From NCBI RefSeq assembly GCF_000970685.1, contig NZ_LAJB01000002.1:403854-467853 (forward strand): a stretch of 64,000 nt of DNA, in the 5' to 3' direction. Made by a program: the position numbers and the translations under genes. The DNA is from Domibacillus indicus (GTDB lineage: Bacteria; Bacillota; Bacilli; Bacillales; Domibacillaceae). Below, piece after piece: positions 26,654 through 36,371 of this stretch. The notes under the pieces were generated by a model. That model was not told the DNA's origin and ran no database searches. It worked only from the letters and a program-made list of their open reading frames with translations. The number at the start of each line of letters is the position of its first letter. Position 1 is the stretch's first letter.

Positions 26654-27157
26654 TTACACGATATTGTTTGCCTGTGGCTTGCCAAGCTGAAGCAGGCCGT
26701 CTTTTTCGGCTGTCGGGTACACATCAAGCGGCTTAAGCGGCGGTGTTCCCGGAACATTTTTCCCATTCTTTTCATACAAGCCATTATGGCACGGACAGAA
26801 GAACTGGTTCTTATGTTCATTTCCTTCCCAGCTGACCGTGCAGCCAAGATGCTTACAAATCGGTGACAGCGCAATAACCTCACCCTTGTCATTTTTGTAA
26901 ACCCAGGCTGTACTCGTAACTTCAGATGTGTACCATGCATCGGTCTGCTCATAAGAAAAATCGACACGTACCGGCACATCGGTAAGATCAGCCACTTTTT
27001 GCTGCGTCGGATGAAAATCACCGGCCGCTTCCCCTTTCAGCACCGGGTCCACAGCAAATCGCACCATTGGCATCAGCATACCCGCAGCCATGAAACCGCC
27101 TACACCAGTGAGCGTGTAGTTAAGAAACTGGCGTCTTGATACAGGTTGTTTACTCAT
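26654..27157 (-). CDS. qcrA: menaquinol:cytochrome c reductase, Rieske iron-sulfur subunit
   Basis: A 167-residue Rieske protein. The N-terminus has a Tat-like signal anchor with SRRQFLNYTLTGVGG. The 2Fe-2S ligands are in CKHLGCTVSW and CPCHNGLYEKNG. ATG at 27157 follows a run of G residues that gives the ribosome binding site; the upstream start would place the twin arginines too deep. First gene of the qcr operon, with a SigA-like promoter ~80 bases upstream. Confidence 0.95.
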   Translation of the reverse strand: MSKQPVSRRQFLNYTLTGVGGFMAAGMLMPMVRFAVDPVLKGEAAGDFHPTQQKVADLTDVPVRVDFSYEQTDAWYTSEVTSTAWVYKNDKGEVIALSPICKHLGCTVSWEGNEHKNQFFCPCHNGLYEKNGKNVPGTPPLKPLDVYPTAEKDGLLQLGKPQANNIV

Positions 27158-27233
27158 TTTTTTCCCCCCTCTATACAATAGCTTCGTCCGCTAGGGACTC
27201 TATATGAGCATAAACATAAACTAGGACATTATT

Positions 27234-27262
27234 ATGATAATCCATCCATGTATGGAGGTCAA
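27234..27262 (-). promoter_or_regulatory. SigA-like promoter of qcrABC
   Basis: TTGACC (27257-27262), 17-base spacer, TATCAT (27234-27239) on the minus strand. Each box differs from consensus by one base. Confidence 0.6.
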
Positions 27263-27309
27263 TAACATCCGAAATGAAAACATTTTTTTGAATGTGACGA
27301 TTTTATGAA

Positions 27310-27771
27310 CTATTCCGCATACCCCTGCCATTTTTGCACAATGATATTGACAATCTGCTTTGCCTGGTTTTCGATGATAGAATACTTGATGCTGTCATCC
27401 ATATCTCCAAGCGGTACCGAGGGAATCCAGATAACAGACGCATTTAACTCTTCTTCTTTATCCCGCCAGGCACTGTCCGCTGTAAAAAAAAACACATGCT
27501 TGAATCCGGCACCCCGAAGTTTTTCAGACCATTTTTTTGCTTCGGCAAGGCGGTTCGGGCTGTCAGTCAAGTAAGCATGCGGCGGCGTTGTTAAAACACG
27601 CCCTTTAAACTGCCTTTCCAAAAAAACAACAAGCAGCTGCACAAATTCGTACTGTTCCGCAGACTGGATCATTCCGGCTCCAAAATCAGCAGGAACCAGC
27701 GGCACCATTGCTGTATCAATGTATTCTTTTTGCTGCTGAAACAACGCAGTCTCTTTTCCATTCCAATTCAT
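27310..27771 (-). CDS. ypiF: YpiF family protein (DUF2487)
   Basis: A 153-residue soluble protein. Blocks such as LTTPPHAYLTDS, FKHVFFFTADSAWR and VIWIPSVPLGDMDDSIKYSI look like the conserved core of the Bacillus YpiF family, and the gene stands between ypiB and qcrA as in B. subtilis. Function unknown. ATG at 27771 is preceded by AGGGTGAT. A strong terminator lies between ypiB and this gene, so it is read from a separate promoter. Confidence 0.85.
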   Translation of the reverse strand: MNWNGKETALFQQQKEYIDTAMVPLVPADFGAGMIQSAEQYEFVQLLVVFLERQFKGRVLTTPPHAYLTDSPNRLAEAKKWSEKLRGAGFKHVFFFTADSAWRDKEEELNASVIWIPSVPLGDMDDSIKYSIIENQAKQIVNIIVQKWQGYAE

Positions 27772-27831
27772 TTTTATCACCCTGTTTCATCATACATTTG
27801 TTCTGTTGTCCTGGCAATTGCAAAATAAAAA

Positions 27832-27856
27832 AGCATCTGATTCATGATCAGATGCT
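27832..27856 (-). terminator. terminator after ypiB
   Basis: Perfect 9-bp stem AGCATCTGA / TCAGATGCT followed on the minus strand by TTTTTTATTTTG. Confidence 0.85.
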
Positions 27857-27889
27857 CGGATTGCCGGGAAACTCCATTTTTACATTTGT

Positions 27890-28465
27890 CTATGTTTTTT
27901 TATACGGATCCGATACGTTCATGCGCTCAAGAAGCTCATTTAATTCCCCGGTCAAGCGGAGAAAAGCTTCTTTGTCTCCTTGATCGAGCGCCTCGTCAAT
28001 CCGCTCATTCAGCCGGTCACGCTGAAACTCGTATACACTCCATTTTAAAAACTGCTCAGCCAGCTCTTTTTCTTTTTCGGTCAGCCGGGTCCGCTTGGGC
28101 ATAAACGGATTTTCCACCCGGACTGCCGCATATTGATGGGACAGCTGGGCGCCTTTAAATTTTAACTCGATAAAGATATCTTCTTCTTTATTTAAACGGA
28201 TGTCATGAAACGATTTTTCCGCATCCGTTGTCATAATATTATCTTTAAAAAAACGAAACGGTGCACTGTCTACACAATGGGATGACATAATCATGCCGCG
28301 CGGGCAGTATTGCGCGTCATCTACAAAATGAACATGCTCCATAAGCTGGTCATGGCTCATTAAATAATTTAAAATCCAGACAGATTCCCTGCGCTTCAGC
28401 TGATAATGATTTAAAAACCAGCGGATAAAGTCCTTTTTTTCATGAACGGAAACCGGGGCAGCCAT
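27890..28465 (-). CDS. ypiB: YpiB, UPF0302 protein with IDEAL domain
   Basis: A ~191-residue protein. The main part is the UPF0302 domain ([20 protein letters not shown]) and the C-terminus carries the IDEAL motif [22 protein letters not shown]. subtilis YpiB lies at the same place downstream of ypiA. Its biochemical role is uncertain; in B. subtilis ypiA and ypiB have been linked to turnover of the QcrA Rieske protein. Several in-frame ATG codons occur in a row; the one at 28465 gives the best spacing from GAGGAG. Confidence 0.85.
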   Translation of the reverse strand: MAAPVSVHEKKDFIRWFLNHYQLKRRESVWILNYLMSHDQLMEHVHFVDDAQYCPRGMIMSSHCVDSAPFRFFKDNIMTTDAEKSFHDIRLNKEEDIFIELKFKGAQLSHQYAAVRVENPFMPKRTRLTEKEKELAEQFLKWSVYEFQRDRLNERIDEALDQGDKEAFLRLTGELNELLERMNVSDPYKKT

Positions 28466-28495
28466 CATCATCACTCCTCTGTCTTTTATCCTTTT

Positions 28496-29764
28496 TTAGT
28501 ATATATCCATTTTCAGTCGTTCAACAAGCTCTGTCCACTCCTCATTCAGCGGCTCTTCTTTCATCAGCTTTTCAAACAGCGGCAGCGCCTGGGCCCGGCT
28601 GCCTTCTTCAAGCAAAAAGTACCCATACTCTGCTACAAACTCTGTGTTTTCATTCAGAACCGGATACAGATATTCATACAACCCGGCCGCTTCTTTGTAG
28701 TTTTCAAGCTTCTCGGCTGCACGGGCTGCATCCCAGAGCAAAAGCGGTTCGTCAATGCCTGTCTCACGAAATGCCGATGCAATCTCCAAAACACCTTCAT
28801 AATCTTCTTTCTTCATTAAAAGGGCATTTAACGCAAGAGCTGCTTCTGAATATTCAGGGTCAAGGGCAAGCGCCTCACGCAGGTGGGATTCTCCTTCTTC
28901 TTCCTGTCCCGTTTTCAGTGCAAGCTTTCCAGCCAGCAAATAGAGCTCTTTTTGATACGCATCGCGTGCAATACCGGCGCGGGCCGCTTTAAGGGCCTCA
29001 TCAAGCTCTTCTTCCATTTCATAAGCGCGTGCCAGATGCAGATAAACCGAATGATAATCGGGGTCAAGCTCTGCGGCTTCTGTTAAGACGAGGGCTGCTG
29101 TTTTAAACTGGCCGGCTTGAAAAGCGGTGAATCCATACATAAACAGGGTGTCAATATCTCGCTTTTCTTCAAGTGCCCGTTCAAAATGCGGCAGGCTTTC
29201 TTCAAATGCCCCTCCTGCACTATATGCTTCGGCAAGACGCTTTTGAATCGAAATTCCTGCAATATCCGGCATCCCTGCTTCTTCAAGCTCTTTGTACTGC
29301 CGGACTGCTTCTAGAAATTTCCCTTCTTCAAGATACAACTCACCGAGCGCCAGCTTAATAACCGGCTCGTCGGGCTCTGTCTGCTTCGCCTGCAGCAGCT
29401 TTTGCTCGCTGACTTCATACAGTCCCTGCATCTGGTACAGGTCTGCCTGTACAAGCAGGGATCTTGCATAAAATGGGTCGGTATCATCTATTTCATCTAA
29501 AATAAGCATCGCTTCTTCCTCACGGTCCAGCTCCACTAACGTTTCAGCTAATAGAAGCGACAGCTCACCTTCTCCCGGGAAAGATTCCAGCAACTGTTCA
29601 AACAGCTGGCGTGCTTCATCTAAAAAGCCAAGCTGGAGCAATTGCTCGCCCAGCATAAATTGTTCTTCTGCATCACTAGAGGCCAGCACCTTTTCATACA
29701 GAGCAGACGCACCCGCCATGTCCCCTTTTTCCAGGTGTGCGATCATATTTTCCGCATTGTTCAT
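28496..29764 (-). CDS. ypiA: TPR-repeat protein YpiA
   Basis: About 422 residues of tandem tetratricopeptide repeats, each ~34 residues, for example GELSLLLAETLVELDREEEA and HSVYLHLARAYEMEEELDEA. No signal peptide, so cytoplasmic. TPR arrays bind partner proteins. The gene is between aroA and ypiB as in B. subtilis. ATG at 29764 has GAGG eight bases upstream; the in-frame stretch before it includes unlikely starts. ypiB begins 30 bases after, so the two form a pair. Confidence 0.88.
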   Translation of the reverse strand: MNNAENMIAHLEKGDMAGASALYEKVLASSDAEEQFMLGEQLLQLGFLDEARQLFEQLLESFPGEGELSLLLAETLVELDREEEAMLILDEIDDTDPFYARSLLVQADLYQMQGLYEVSEQKLLQAKQTEPDEPVIKLALGELYLEEGKFLEAVRQYKELEEAGMPDIAGISIQKRLAEAYSAGGAFEESLPHFERALEEKRDIDTLFMYGFTAFQAGQFKTAALVLTEAAELDPDYHSVYLHLARAYEMEEELDEALKAARAGIARDAYQKELYLLAGKLALKTGQEEEGESHLREALALDPEYSEAALALNALLMKKEDYEGVLEIASAFRETGIDEPLLLWDAARAAEKLENYKEAAGLYEYLYPVLNENTEFVAEYGYFLLEEGSRAQALPLFEKLMKEEPLNEEWTELVERLKMDIY

Positions 29765-29898
29765 GTTTACCGCCTCTTCTTTCTTCGTCTTCTTTTCTTG
29801 ATTTCTTATTTTAATCAAAGATAGTCAATCGAGCAACTTTTTCGCTCGTACTTCATGTATTCTACTTGTTCGTTATTTTTCCTTCTTTGCAAATAAAG

Positions 29899-29926
29899 AA
29901 AAAAGATGCCCTGTATTCACCGGGCA
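29899..29926 (-). terminator. terminator-like hairpin upstream of ypiA
   Basis: TGCCC / GGGCA stem followed on the minus strand by ATCTTTTTT. It would end any transcript from the gap before ypiA. Confidence 0.5.
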
Positions 29927-30003
29927 GGACCGGTAACTTCTATCGGCTGAGCTGTTCGTTTGAATGCAGGCAGCAGCCCCCTTGAGCCGGAATAATAAAA
30001 TAT

Positions 30004-30050
30004 GGGGCGGTTTTTACATTCTTTAGGCCGGTTAAAATGAAGACCGCCCC
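30004..30050. repeat. 47-base inverted repeat in the ypiA-aroA gap
   Basis: GGGGCGGT and ACCGCCCC arms pair exactly, with a further inner CATT/AATG pair around AGGCCGGT. No T run follows, so it is not an ordinary terminator. Confidence 0.6.
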
Positions 30051-30130
30051 CGTGCATGAAAATCCGGCCCAAATCGGCCATCACAGCAGAGAAACAATCC
30101 CACCGGCCTGTTTAGAAATGCAATAGCACA

Positions 30131-30167
30131 AAAAAAAGCAGAGATGTTTATGTAAAAACATTTCTGC
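30131..30167 (-). terminator. terminator after aroA
   Basis: AGCAGA-ATGTTT / AAACAT-TCTGCT stem (two opposed mismatches) followed by seven T residues on the minus strand, ~40 bases past aroA. Confidence 0.85.
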
Positions 30168-30205
30168 TCTTTGCTTTTTCATTCATATTTAGAAAAGGAA
30201 ATCCT

Positions 30206-31483
30206 TTATTTGGCGAGCTGGCGCAGATGCTCGAAAAATTCCGGGTAGGAAACCGCAATGGCTTCATGATCCTGGAGCTCGACATCGCCTTCCGTAATTA
30301 AAGAAGCAATGGCCATAACCATGCCGATCCGGTGGTCGCCATGCGATGAAACTGTGCCGCCGTGCAGCTTTGACTTGCCGCGGATAATCATTCCATCATC
30401 CGTTGCTTCAATATCCGCTCCAAGCTTCTTTAATTCATTGACGACTGTATCGATCCGGTTCGTTTCCTTCACTTTCAATTCTTCTGCATCGCGAATAACA
30501 GTCTCGCCTTCCGCCTGCGTGGCAAGCAGGGCAATGATCGGAATTTCATCGATCAGGCGCGGAATAATCGAACCGCTGATTTCTGTGCCTTTTAAATTTG
30601 AGGTTTTCACCGTAACGGTGCCGATTTCCTCACCCGATGCAGACGTTTTTTGAATCGTCATCTCGGCTCCCATTTGCTTAAACACATCAATAATGCCGGT
30701 CCGCGTTTCATTTAAGCCGGTATTTTGAAGGATCACTTCACTGTTTGGCGTGATGGCCGCTGCTGTCATGAAAAAAGCAGCGGAAGAGATATCGCCCGGC
30801 ACATACACATCCGTTCCTTTAAACGACTGGCCGCCCTCGATGATAATCCGGTCCCCTTCGCGATGGATCCTGCCGCCAAACTGTTCAATCATTTTTTCTG
30901 TATGATCACGTGTTGCTTCCGGCTCAATAATCACAGACTCTCCATCCGCCTGCAAAGCTGCAAAAATCACTGCGGATTTTACCTGGGCGCTTGCAATCGG
31001 CAGTTTATACTCGACAGTGTTCAGTTTTTTTCCGCGGATGGACAGCGGCGTAAAACGGCCATTGTCACGCCCGGCAATATCGGCTCCCATTGATGCCAGC
31101 GGAACGGTTACCCGGTCCATCGGGCGCTTGCCGATTGATTCGTCCCCGATCATCACAGAATGAAAGGGCCGGCCCGCCAGAATCCCAAGCATCAAGCGTG
31201 TGGTTGTGCCGGAATTGCCGGTATCCAAAATTGCCGAAGGCTCTTTCAGCCCGTCCCAGCCTGTGCCGTGAACAATAATTTCTTCATCCGTTTCATCGAT
31301 CTGCACTCCGAGCTTCCGAAAGCAGTCAATCGTGCTTAAACAGTCTTCCCCTTTTAAAAAGTGCCGAATCGTTGTTTTGCCTTCTGCGAGCGCTCCGAAC
31401 ATAATAGAGCGGTGCGAAATAGACTTGTCGCCCGGCACTTCAATCGTTCCGCCCAGAGACGGCTTGTTAAACGTCAGTTTCAT
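30206..31483 (-). CDS. aroA: 3-phosphoshikimate 1-carboxyvinyltransferase (EPSP synthase)
   Basis: Sixth step of the shikimate pathway. The 425-residue protein has the family signatures [38 protein letters not shown], and [14 protein letters not shown], with the Arg/Lys residues that contact phosphoenolpyruvate. In B. subtilis this gene is called aro[10 protein letters not shown] has Gly at the glyphosate-sensitive loop region. It ends the aro block with tyrA 16 bases upstream, and is followed by a strong terminator. Confidence 0.97.
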   Translation of the reverse strand: MKLTFNKPSLGGTIEVPGDKSISHRSIMFGALAEGKTTIRHFLKGEDCLSTIDCFRKLGVQIDETDEEIIVHGTGWDGLKEPSAILDTGNSGTTTRLMLGILAGRPFHSVMIGDESIGKRPMDRVTVPLASMGADIAGRDNGRFTPLSIRGKKLNTVEYKLPIASAQVKSAVIFAALQADGESVIIEPEATRDHTEKMIEQFGGRIHREGDRIIIEGGQSFKGTDVYVPGDISSAAFFMTAAAITPNSEVILQNTGLNETRTGIIDVFKQMGAEMTIQKTSASGEEIGTVTVKTSNLKGTEISGSIIPRLIDEIPIIALLATQAEGETVIRDAEELKVKETNRIDTVVNELKKLGADIEATDDGMIIRGKSKLHGGTVSSHGDHRIGMVMAIASLITEGDVELQDHEAIAVSYPEFFEHLRQLAK

Positions 31484-31499
31484 GGTTTCTTAACCTCTC

Positions 31500-32603
31500 T
31501 TACGCTAAAAATAAGTCATACGTTGTTTTTTGTTCTATGCACTGCTTGGCACGAAGACGGTCTTTTTCACTTTGAAAGCTGATCACAAGCACACCAAAAA
31601 CATCTTCTCTCGTTTCGACAATCCGTATATTGGTAATGCTGATCCGCTCATCGGCCAGATAGCCGGTCAGTTCAGAAATAATGCCCGGGTAGTCGGGAAC
31701 GTCTACGTATAATTCATAAAATGCCGGAATGGCTCCTTTTGAAGCGGCTGGAAGCCCGTCACGAAACTCTTTTGCTTCATTGAAATAACGGTAGAGCTTT
31801 TCTTCGTCCTCCGCTTCCAAAATAGACAAAACACCATTCATTTCATCCCGCCAATCCGTTAGCAACGAAAGCAGTATTTCCTTGTTATGAAGCGAAATGT
31901 CTTTCCACATTTCCGGATTGGATGAAGCAATACGGGTAATATCCCGAAAGCCGCCGGCTGCAAGCCGTTCAATCAGCGGGTTTTCCTCATTGTACTTTTG
32001 GGCCTGACGGACGAGCGATGCGGCAATAATATGTGGGAAATGACTGATAACGCCGGTCATTTCATCATGCTCCTGCGCTGTTACTTCCAAGATCTTCGCC
32101 CGGGTTCCTTCAAGCCACTTTTTTAAAATAGCGACGTGCTTTTCTTGTGCGGCAGCGCCAGGCGTCAGCAAATAAAAAGCATTTTCAAAGAGAAGCTCCT
32201 TTGAAGCCGCTACACCGCTTTTATGGGAGCCTGCCATTGGATGGCCGCCGATAAACACGGTCCCTTTTTCGCTTAACAGCTCCGCCTGCTTCATAATACG
32301 GCTTTTTGTGCTTCCCGTATCGGTAATCAGTACTCCGTCTTTTAAAGGAAGAGCGGCAAGCGTTTGGATCATTTGTTCCGTTTTTAAAACCGGCACCGCT
32401 AAAATAATTAGATCCGCTTTCCGGGCACCTTCCTCAAACGAAACGGCCTGCTCATCAATAATATTTAATGCTTCTGCCAGGCCGAGTTCCGATTCACGCA
32501 GATCAAAACCGACTATATGGGCCTGCGGGTGAGCTTTTTTAATCGCTTTGGCAAGTGATCCGCCGATTAAGCCGAGACCGGCAATAAAGACATTTCCTCT
32601 CAT
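31500..32603 (-). CDS. tyrA: prephenate dehydrogenase with ACT domain
   Basis: Oxidative decarboxylation of prephenate to 4-hydroxyphenylpyruvate for tyrosine. 367 residues: NAD-binding loop IAGLGLIGGSLAKAIKKAHP, substrate region GGHPMAGSHKSGVAA, and catalytic His within VISHFPHIIAASLV. The last ~75 residues are an ACT regulatory domain (ELYVDVPDYPGIISELTGYL) for feedback control. It lies between hisC and aroA with gaps of 14-16 bases. Confidence 0.96.
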   Translation of the reverse strand: MRGNVFIAGLGLIGGSLAKAIKKAHPQAHIVGFDLRESELGLAEALNIIDEQAVSFEEGARKADLIILAVPVLKTEQMIQTLAALPLKDGVLITDTGSTKSRIMKQAELLSEKGTVFIGGHPMAGSHKSGVAASKELLFENAFYLLTPGAAAQEKHVAILKKWLEGTRAKILEVTAQEHDEMTGVISHFPHIIAASLVRQAQKYNEENPLIERLAAGGFRDITRIASSNPEMWKDISLHNKEILLSLLTDWRDEMNGVLSILEAEDEEKLYRYFNEAKEFRDGLPAASKGAIPAFYELYVDVPDYPGIISELTGYLADERISITNIRIVETREDVFGVLVISFQSEKDRLRAKQCIEQKTTYDLFLA

Positions 32604-32617
32604 GGGTGAATCCCCTT

Positions 32618-33715
32618 TTATCTTTTTACAGTTTCAGCCAAAAAACTGCTCATCGCGTTCATCACGCCTTCATTTTGTTCCTTTGAACCAACGGTAACGC
32701 GCACCGTCCCCGGAATACCGAGTGCTGCACCGGAACGGACAATATAGCCTTTTGACATTAAGTATTCAAACAGCTCATTGCTGTCACACTTAAAATCGAT
32801 CAGGATAAAATTCGCTTCTGACGGGTAATAATCCAGGCCATTTTCCCGGCAGAACGCGTAAAATTGCTCCAGTCCTTCCTTATTTGCTTTGCGGCATTGA
32901 TCAATAAAAGACTGATCAGAAAGGCCGGCTGCTGCGGCTTTTTGCGCCAGTGAATTAATGTTAAACGGCTCACGCACCGGATCAAGCTGCAAAGCCAGAG
33001 CTTCATCTGCAAAACCATAGCCGACCCGGAAAGAAGCCAGGCCGTATACTTTTGAAAACGTCCGAAGAACTATGACATTTTTGTATTCTTTAATAATATC
33101 GAGCGCATTGTAATAGTCATCTGCTGTGACATATTCATAATACGCTTCGTCCAGTACAACCAGTACCTCTTCCGGGACGCGGTCTAAAAAGCCGCGCAGC
33201 TGTACATCTGTAATATGAATGCCGGTCGGGTTGTTCGGGCTGCACAGCCAGACAACCGCTGTATTTTCGTCAATCGCCCGGGCCATTTTGTCCAAATCGT
33301 GCGCTCCGTTCACCAGCTCGATTTCACGCACCTCCGCTCCTTCCACTACGGCGTTATGGCGGTATTGCGGAAATGACGGTGTCGGCATAACTGTGTTTTT
33401 GCCAGGCTCAAGCATGGCACGGGAAATCATCATAATGATTTCATCGGAGCCGTTGCCGAAAATAAGCTGTTTTTCATCAAGATGCAAAAAATCGGCAAGC
33501 TCCTTCCGAAGGTTTGTCACATATCCGTCCGGGTAAATAGCAAATGATTCCGCGTATTCGCGGATGCATTCCTTTACTTTTTCGGATGAGCCAAATGGGT
33601 TTTCATTTGAAGCAAGCTTGACGACTTCCCCCAGTCCGTATACTTTTTTTACCTCAGCCGTTGTTCGTCCGGGCTGATACGGTTTTAGTGACAATATTTG
33701 TTCCTTCCATTTCAT
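32618..33715 (-). CDS. hisC: histidinol-phosphate/aromatic aminotransferase
   Basis: PLP aminotransferase of 365 residues acting in histidine synthesis and, in Bacillus, also on phenylpyruvate and hydroxyphenylpyruvate. Motifs: KLASNENPFGSSEKV, GNGSDEIIMMISRA, LCSPNNPTG, VVLDEAYYEYV and RTFSKVYGLASFRVGYG with the PLP lysine. ATG at 33715 has AGGAG ten bases upstream. It follows aroH by 16 bases; in B. subtilis the whole trp operon lies between them. Confidence 0.96.
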   Translation of the reverse strand: MKWKEQILSLKPYQPGRTTAEVKKVYGLGEVVKLASNENPFGSSEKVKECIREYAESFAIYPDGYVTNLRKELADFLHLDEKQLIFGNGSDEIIMMISRAMLEPGKNTVMPTPSFPQYRHNAVVEGAEVREIELVNGAHDLDKMARAIDENTAVVWLCSPNNPTGIHITDVQLRGFLDRVPEEVLVVLDEAYYEYVTADDYYNALDIIKEYKNVIVLRTFSKVYGLASFRVGYGFADEALALQLDPVREPFNINSLAQKAAAAGLSDQSFIDQCRKANKEGLEQFYAFCRENGLDYYPSEANFILIDFKCDSNELFEYLMSKGYIVRSGAALGIPGTVRVTVGSKEQNEGVMNAMSSFLAETVKR

Positions 33716-33731
33716 CCTATTCGAGCTCCTC

Positions 33732-34103
33732 TCAGTTTGTGGATTGCTGCAGATCCGGACGCAGAACAACCGCTCCTTCTAAATAAACATGCTGAATGTT
33801 CTTTTGAGCCGTTTCTGTGTCCACATGCATCATAATTCGGATACACCTCTCCAGGCTGCCCTTGATCGTCAGCTCCTGCATGCACATAACCGGTACGTAT
33901 TCCCAGCCCGGCTGCTCGCGGAGAGCTTTGGCCGGAAACATCGCATCCAGATCATTTGTTGCGGATAAAAAAGCGGAGCAGACGGTTTCCGGATCGATAT
34001 TATTCTGCTTTACCATTTCGGCGATCAGACGCTTTGTTGCTTCGATCATTAAGTCACCGTCATTAGCCGGCACGGTAATCGCGCCGCGAATTCCTCTTAC
34101 CAC
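33732..34103 (-). CDS. aroH: chorismate mutase, AroH type
   Basis: Converts chorismate to prephenate. A 123-residue monofunctional mutase of the trimeric Bacillus type: VRGIRGAITVPAND at the start with the active-site Arg, FSATNDLDAMFPA-like segment (here FLSATNDLDAMFPAKA), and YLEGAVVLRPDL near the end. GTG start overlapping the aroB stop region, with AAAGGAGG seven bases upstream. It sits at the branch toward tyrosine and phenylalanine and is adjacent to hisC-tyrA. Confidence 0.96.
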   Translation of the reverse strand: MVRGIRGAITVPANDGDLMIEATKRLIAEMVKQNNIDPETVCSAFLSATNDLDAMFPAKALREQPGWEYVPVMCMQELTIKGSLERCIRIMMHVDTETAQKNIQHVYLEGAVVLRPDLQQSTN

Positions 34104-35191
34104 TGGTCGGCCTCCTTTCGAAATTTCTCATCAATTGCCTGCAGTTCTTCTTTTGTCATGTCTGTTACATAAGGTGCGCCTATTTCATTCAGCAGCACAA
34201 ACCGGACGGTGCCGCCGTATGCTTTTTTATCCCGGGTCATAACTCCGTAAATTTCTTTAAAGGAAAAATTAAGCCCCGCTTCAACCGGGTAGCCCGCCTG
34301 CTTCAGCCACGAGGCAAAGAAATGAATATCAAACGAAAGATTGTTTTTAAAGGCAGATGCATACAGGGCAAAAATCATTCCGCAGGCCACCGCTTCCCCA
34401 TGCGCGATTTTGCCATAGCCGGACAGGGCTTCTACAGCATGGCCGTACGTATGCCCAAAATTTAAAAAGGCACGGACGCCTGTTTCTTTTTCATCTTCCT
34501 TTACAACGGCACTTTTAATTTGAATTCCTCTTTGCAGGCAGCGCTCCAGGAAAGCGCCTTTTATATCGCCTGCGTTTTTTACAGTCTGCTGAATCTCTTC
34601 AAGCAGGCTGGCATCCGCAATCAGTGCATGCTTTATTACTTCCGCAAAGCCGCTTCTCGTTTCTTTTTCGGAAAGTGACGCCAGAAAAGAGGTATCATAA
34701 ATGACCGCTTCCGGCTGGTGAAAAGCGCCAATCATATTTTTGCCCAGCGGATGGTTAATCGCTGTTTTGCCGCCGACTGCGCTGTCATGTGCCAGAATGG
34801 TCGTCGGCACCTGAATAAAGGGAATGCCCCTCATATAGCTGGCTGCACAAAAGCCTGCCAGGTCGCCGCACGCTCCGCCGCCAAACGCAACAACAAGTGA
34901 ATGGCGGTCGAGCGCTGCCTGCAGCATAGCTGTTAAACATTCTTCAAACACTTCAAAAGATTTTGCGGATTCGCCTGCCGGCACAAGATGCCAGTCTGCC
35001 TGCAGGGAATCCGGCAGTTCCCGGCGAAGTGTACTGCCGTGAATCGCATCCACAGCTTCATCTGCAATAACAAACAGGCGGGTTGGCTTTTTTTTCATTT
35101 GAAGGATGAAGCGGCTGATTTCCTTTACCGCCCCCTCTCCAATAATGACCGGATAAACCTTGTGGGATGTCTCGACCATGACCTGATTCAT
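34097..35191 (-). CDS. aroB: 3-dehydroquinate synthase
   Basis: Second shikimate step, NAD- and metal-dependent cyclisation of DAHP. 364 residues with FGGGACGDLAGFCAASYMRG, QVPTTILAHDSAVGGKTAIN and the metal-site segment NFGHTYGHAVEAL. ATG at 35191 (MNQVMVETSH) is ten bases after AAAGGAG and four bases past the aroC stop. Part of the contiguous aroC-aroB-aroH-hisC-tyrA-aroA run. Confidence 0.96.
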   Translation of the reverse strand: MNQVMVETSHKVYPVIIGEGAVKEISRFILQMKKKPTRLFVIADEAVDAIHGSTLRRELPDSLQADWHLVPAGESAKSFEVFEECLTAMLQAALDRHSLVVAFGGGACGDLAGFCAASYMRGIPFIQVPTTILAHDSAVGGKTAINHPLGKNMIGAFHQPEAVIYDTSFLASLSEKETRSGFAEVIKHALIADASLLEEIQQTVKNAGDIKGAFLERCLQRGIQIKSAVVKEDEKETGVRAFLNFGHTYGHAVEALSGYGKIAHGEAVACGMIFALYASAFKNNLSFDIHFFASWLKQAGYPVEAGLNFSFKEIYGVMTRDKKAYGGTVRFVLLNEIGAPYVTDMTKEELQAIDEKFRKEADQW

Positions 35192-35195
35192 TTGC

Positions 35196-36371
35196 TTAAA
35201 ACTCCTTTGCATACGATGCATGATCCTGCACCTGGCGGATCAGGTAATCCATCCGGTCGCCGTTAAACTGTTCGAGAATGGCATTGGCCAGCTCCCAGGC
35301 AACGGCTGCTTCTGCCACAACGGCTGCCGCCGGTACGGCGCAGGCATCCGAGCGCTCAATACTCGCTGTAAACGGTTCTTTTGTATCGATATCTACACTT
35401 TCAAGAGGTTTATAAAGCGTCGGAATTGGCTTCATGACGCCGCGGACAACAATTGGCATGCCGTTTGTCATTCCGCCCTCAAAACCACCAAGGCGGTTTG
35501 TTTTCCGATAAAAACCGCGCTGCTCATTCCAGGCGATTTCGTCATGCACCTGGCTGCCGAATTTGCGTGCCGCTTCAAAACCAATGCCGATTTCAACTCC
35601 CTTAAAGGCGTTGATGCTGACAATGGCTGCTGCGATCTTTGCATCCAGCTTGCGGTCATAGTGAACATAGCTTCCGATTCCAATCGGCATTCCTTCTGCA
35701 ATTACTTCGACAACTCCGCCGATCGAATCGCCGTTTTTCTTGGCATTGTCAATTGCTTCGATCATTTTCGCTCCTGCTTCTTCATCCAGGCAGCGAACAG
35801 AAGACGCTTCACTGCGCTCCTGCAGCTCTTTAATGGTATCAAATTGAATATTCTCCGCGCGAATGCCGCCGATTTCTACCACATGTGACGCGATTTCTAC
35901 ACCGAGCAGCTTTAACAGCTTTTTGGCGGCTGCCCCGGCGGCCACACGAACCGTCGTTTCACGGGCGGAAGATCGTTCCAGTACGTTGCGCATATCCCGG
36001 TGGCCATATTTGATGCCGCCGTTTAAATCCGCGTGGCCCGGGCGCGGCCGGGTAATTTTCCGTTTGATTTCTTCAGCTGCTTCTTCACTGTCGAGCGGCT
36101 CAATGCCCATGATTTTCGTCCAGTGCTTCCAGTCATCATTTTCCACAACGAGTGTAACGGGCGAGCCCAGTGTATGCCCGTGCCGGACACCGGATTTGAT
36201 TGCTACCAGGTCCTTTTCAATCTGCATACGCCGGCCGCGGCCGTGGCCTTTCTGGCGGCGTAATAGGTCTGTATTTATATCTTCCGCCAAAAGCTCCATT
36301 CCGGCTGGAAGCCCCTCAATAATGGCCGTCAACTGCGGACCATGTGATTCCCCTGCTGTTAAATATCTCAT
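35196..36371 (-). CDS. aroC: chorismate synthase
   Basis: Last common step: 5-enolpyruvylshikimate-3-phosphate to chorismate using reduced FMN. 391 residues with [61 protein letters not shown] and [14 protein letters not shown]. subtilis calls it aroF. It is the first gene of the aromatic block; the 230 bases upstream to cheR presumably hold its promoter. Confidence 0.97.
   Translation of the reverse strand: MRYLTAGESHGPQLTAIIEGLPAGMELLAEDINTDLLRRQKGHGRGRRMQIEKDLVAIKSGVRHGHTLGSPVTLVVENDDWKHWTKIMGIEPLDSEEAAEEIKRKITRPRPGHADLNGGIKYGHRDMRNVLERSSARETTVRVAAGAAAKKLLKLLGVEIASHVVEIGGIRAENIQFDTIKELQERSEASSVRCLDEEAGAKMIEAIDNAKKNGDSIGGVVEVIAEGMPIGIGSYVHYDRKLDAKIAAAIVSINAFKGVEIGIGFEAARKFGSQVHDEIAWNEQRGFYRKTNRLGGFEGGMTNGMPIVVRGVMKPIPTLYKPLESVDIDTKEPFTASIERSDACAVPAAAVVAEAAVAWELANAILEQFNGDRMDYLIRQVQDHASYAKEF

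Larger units (their letters stand above)
29825..30205. other. 381-base gap between ypiA and aroA, rich in hairpins
   Basis: Contains the aroA terminator at its right end, a GC-rich 8-bp-stem hairpin at 30004-30050, a GGCC repeat region around 30065-30080 and another terminator-like hairpin at 29899-29926. A 54-codon reading frame on the minus strand (30081 to 29917) ends inside that last hairpin but lacks a ribosome binding site. Confidence 0.5.

Noticed and set aside
29917-30081. 54-codon minus-strand frame as a gene
   Set aside because: No ribosome binding site and a composition like translated non-coding DNA; kept only as part of the hairpin-gap observation.
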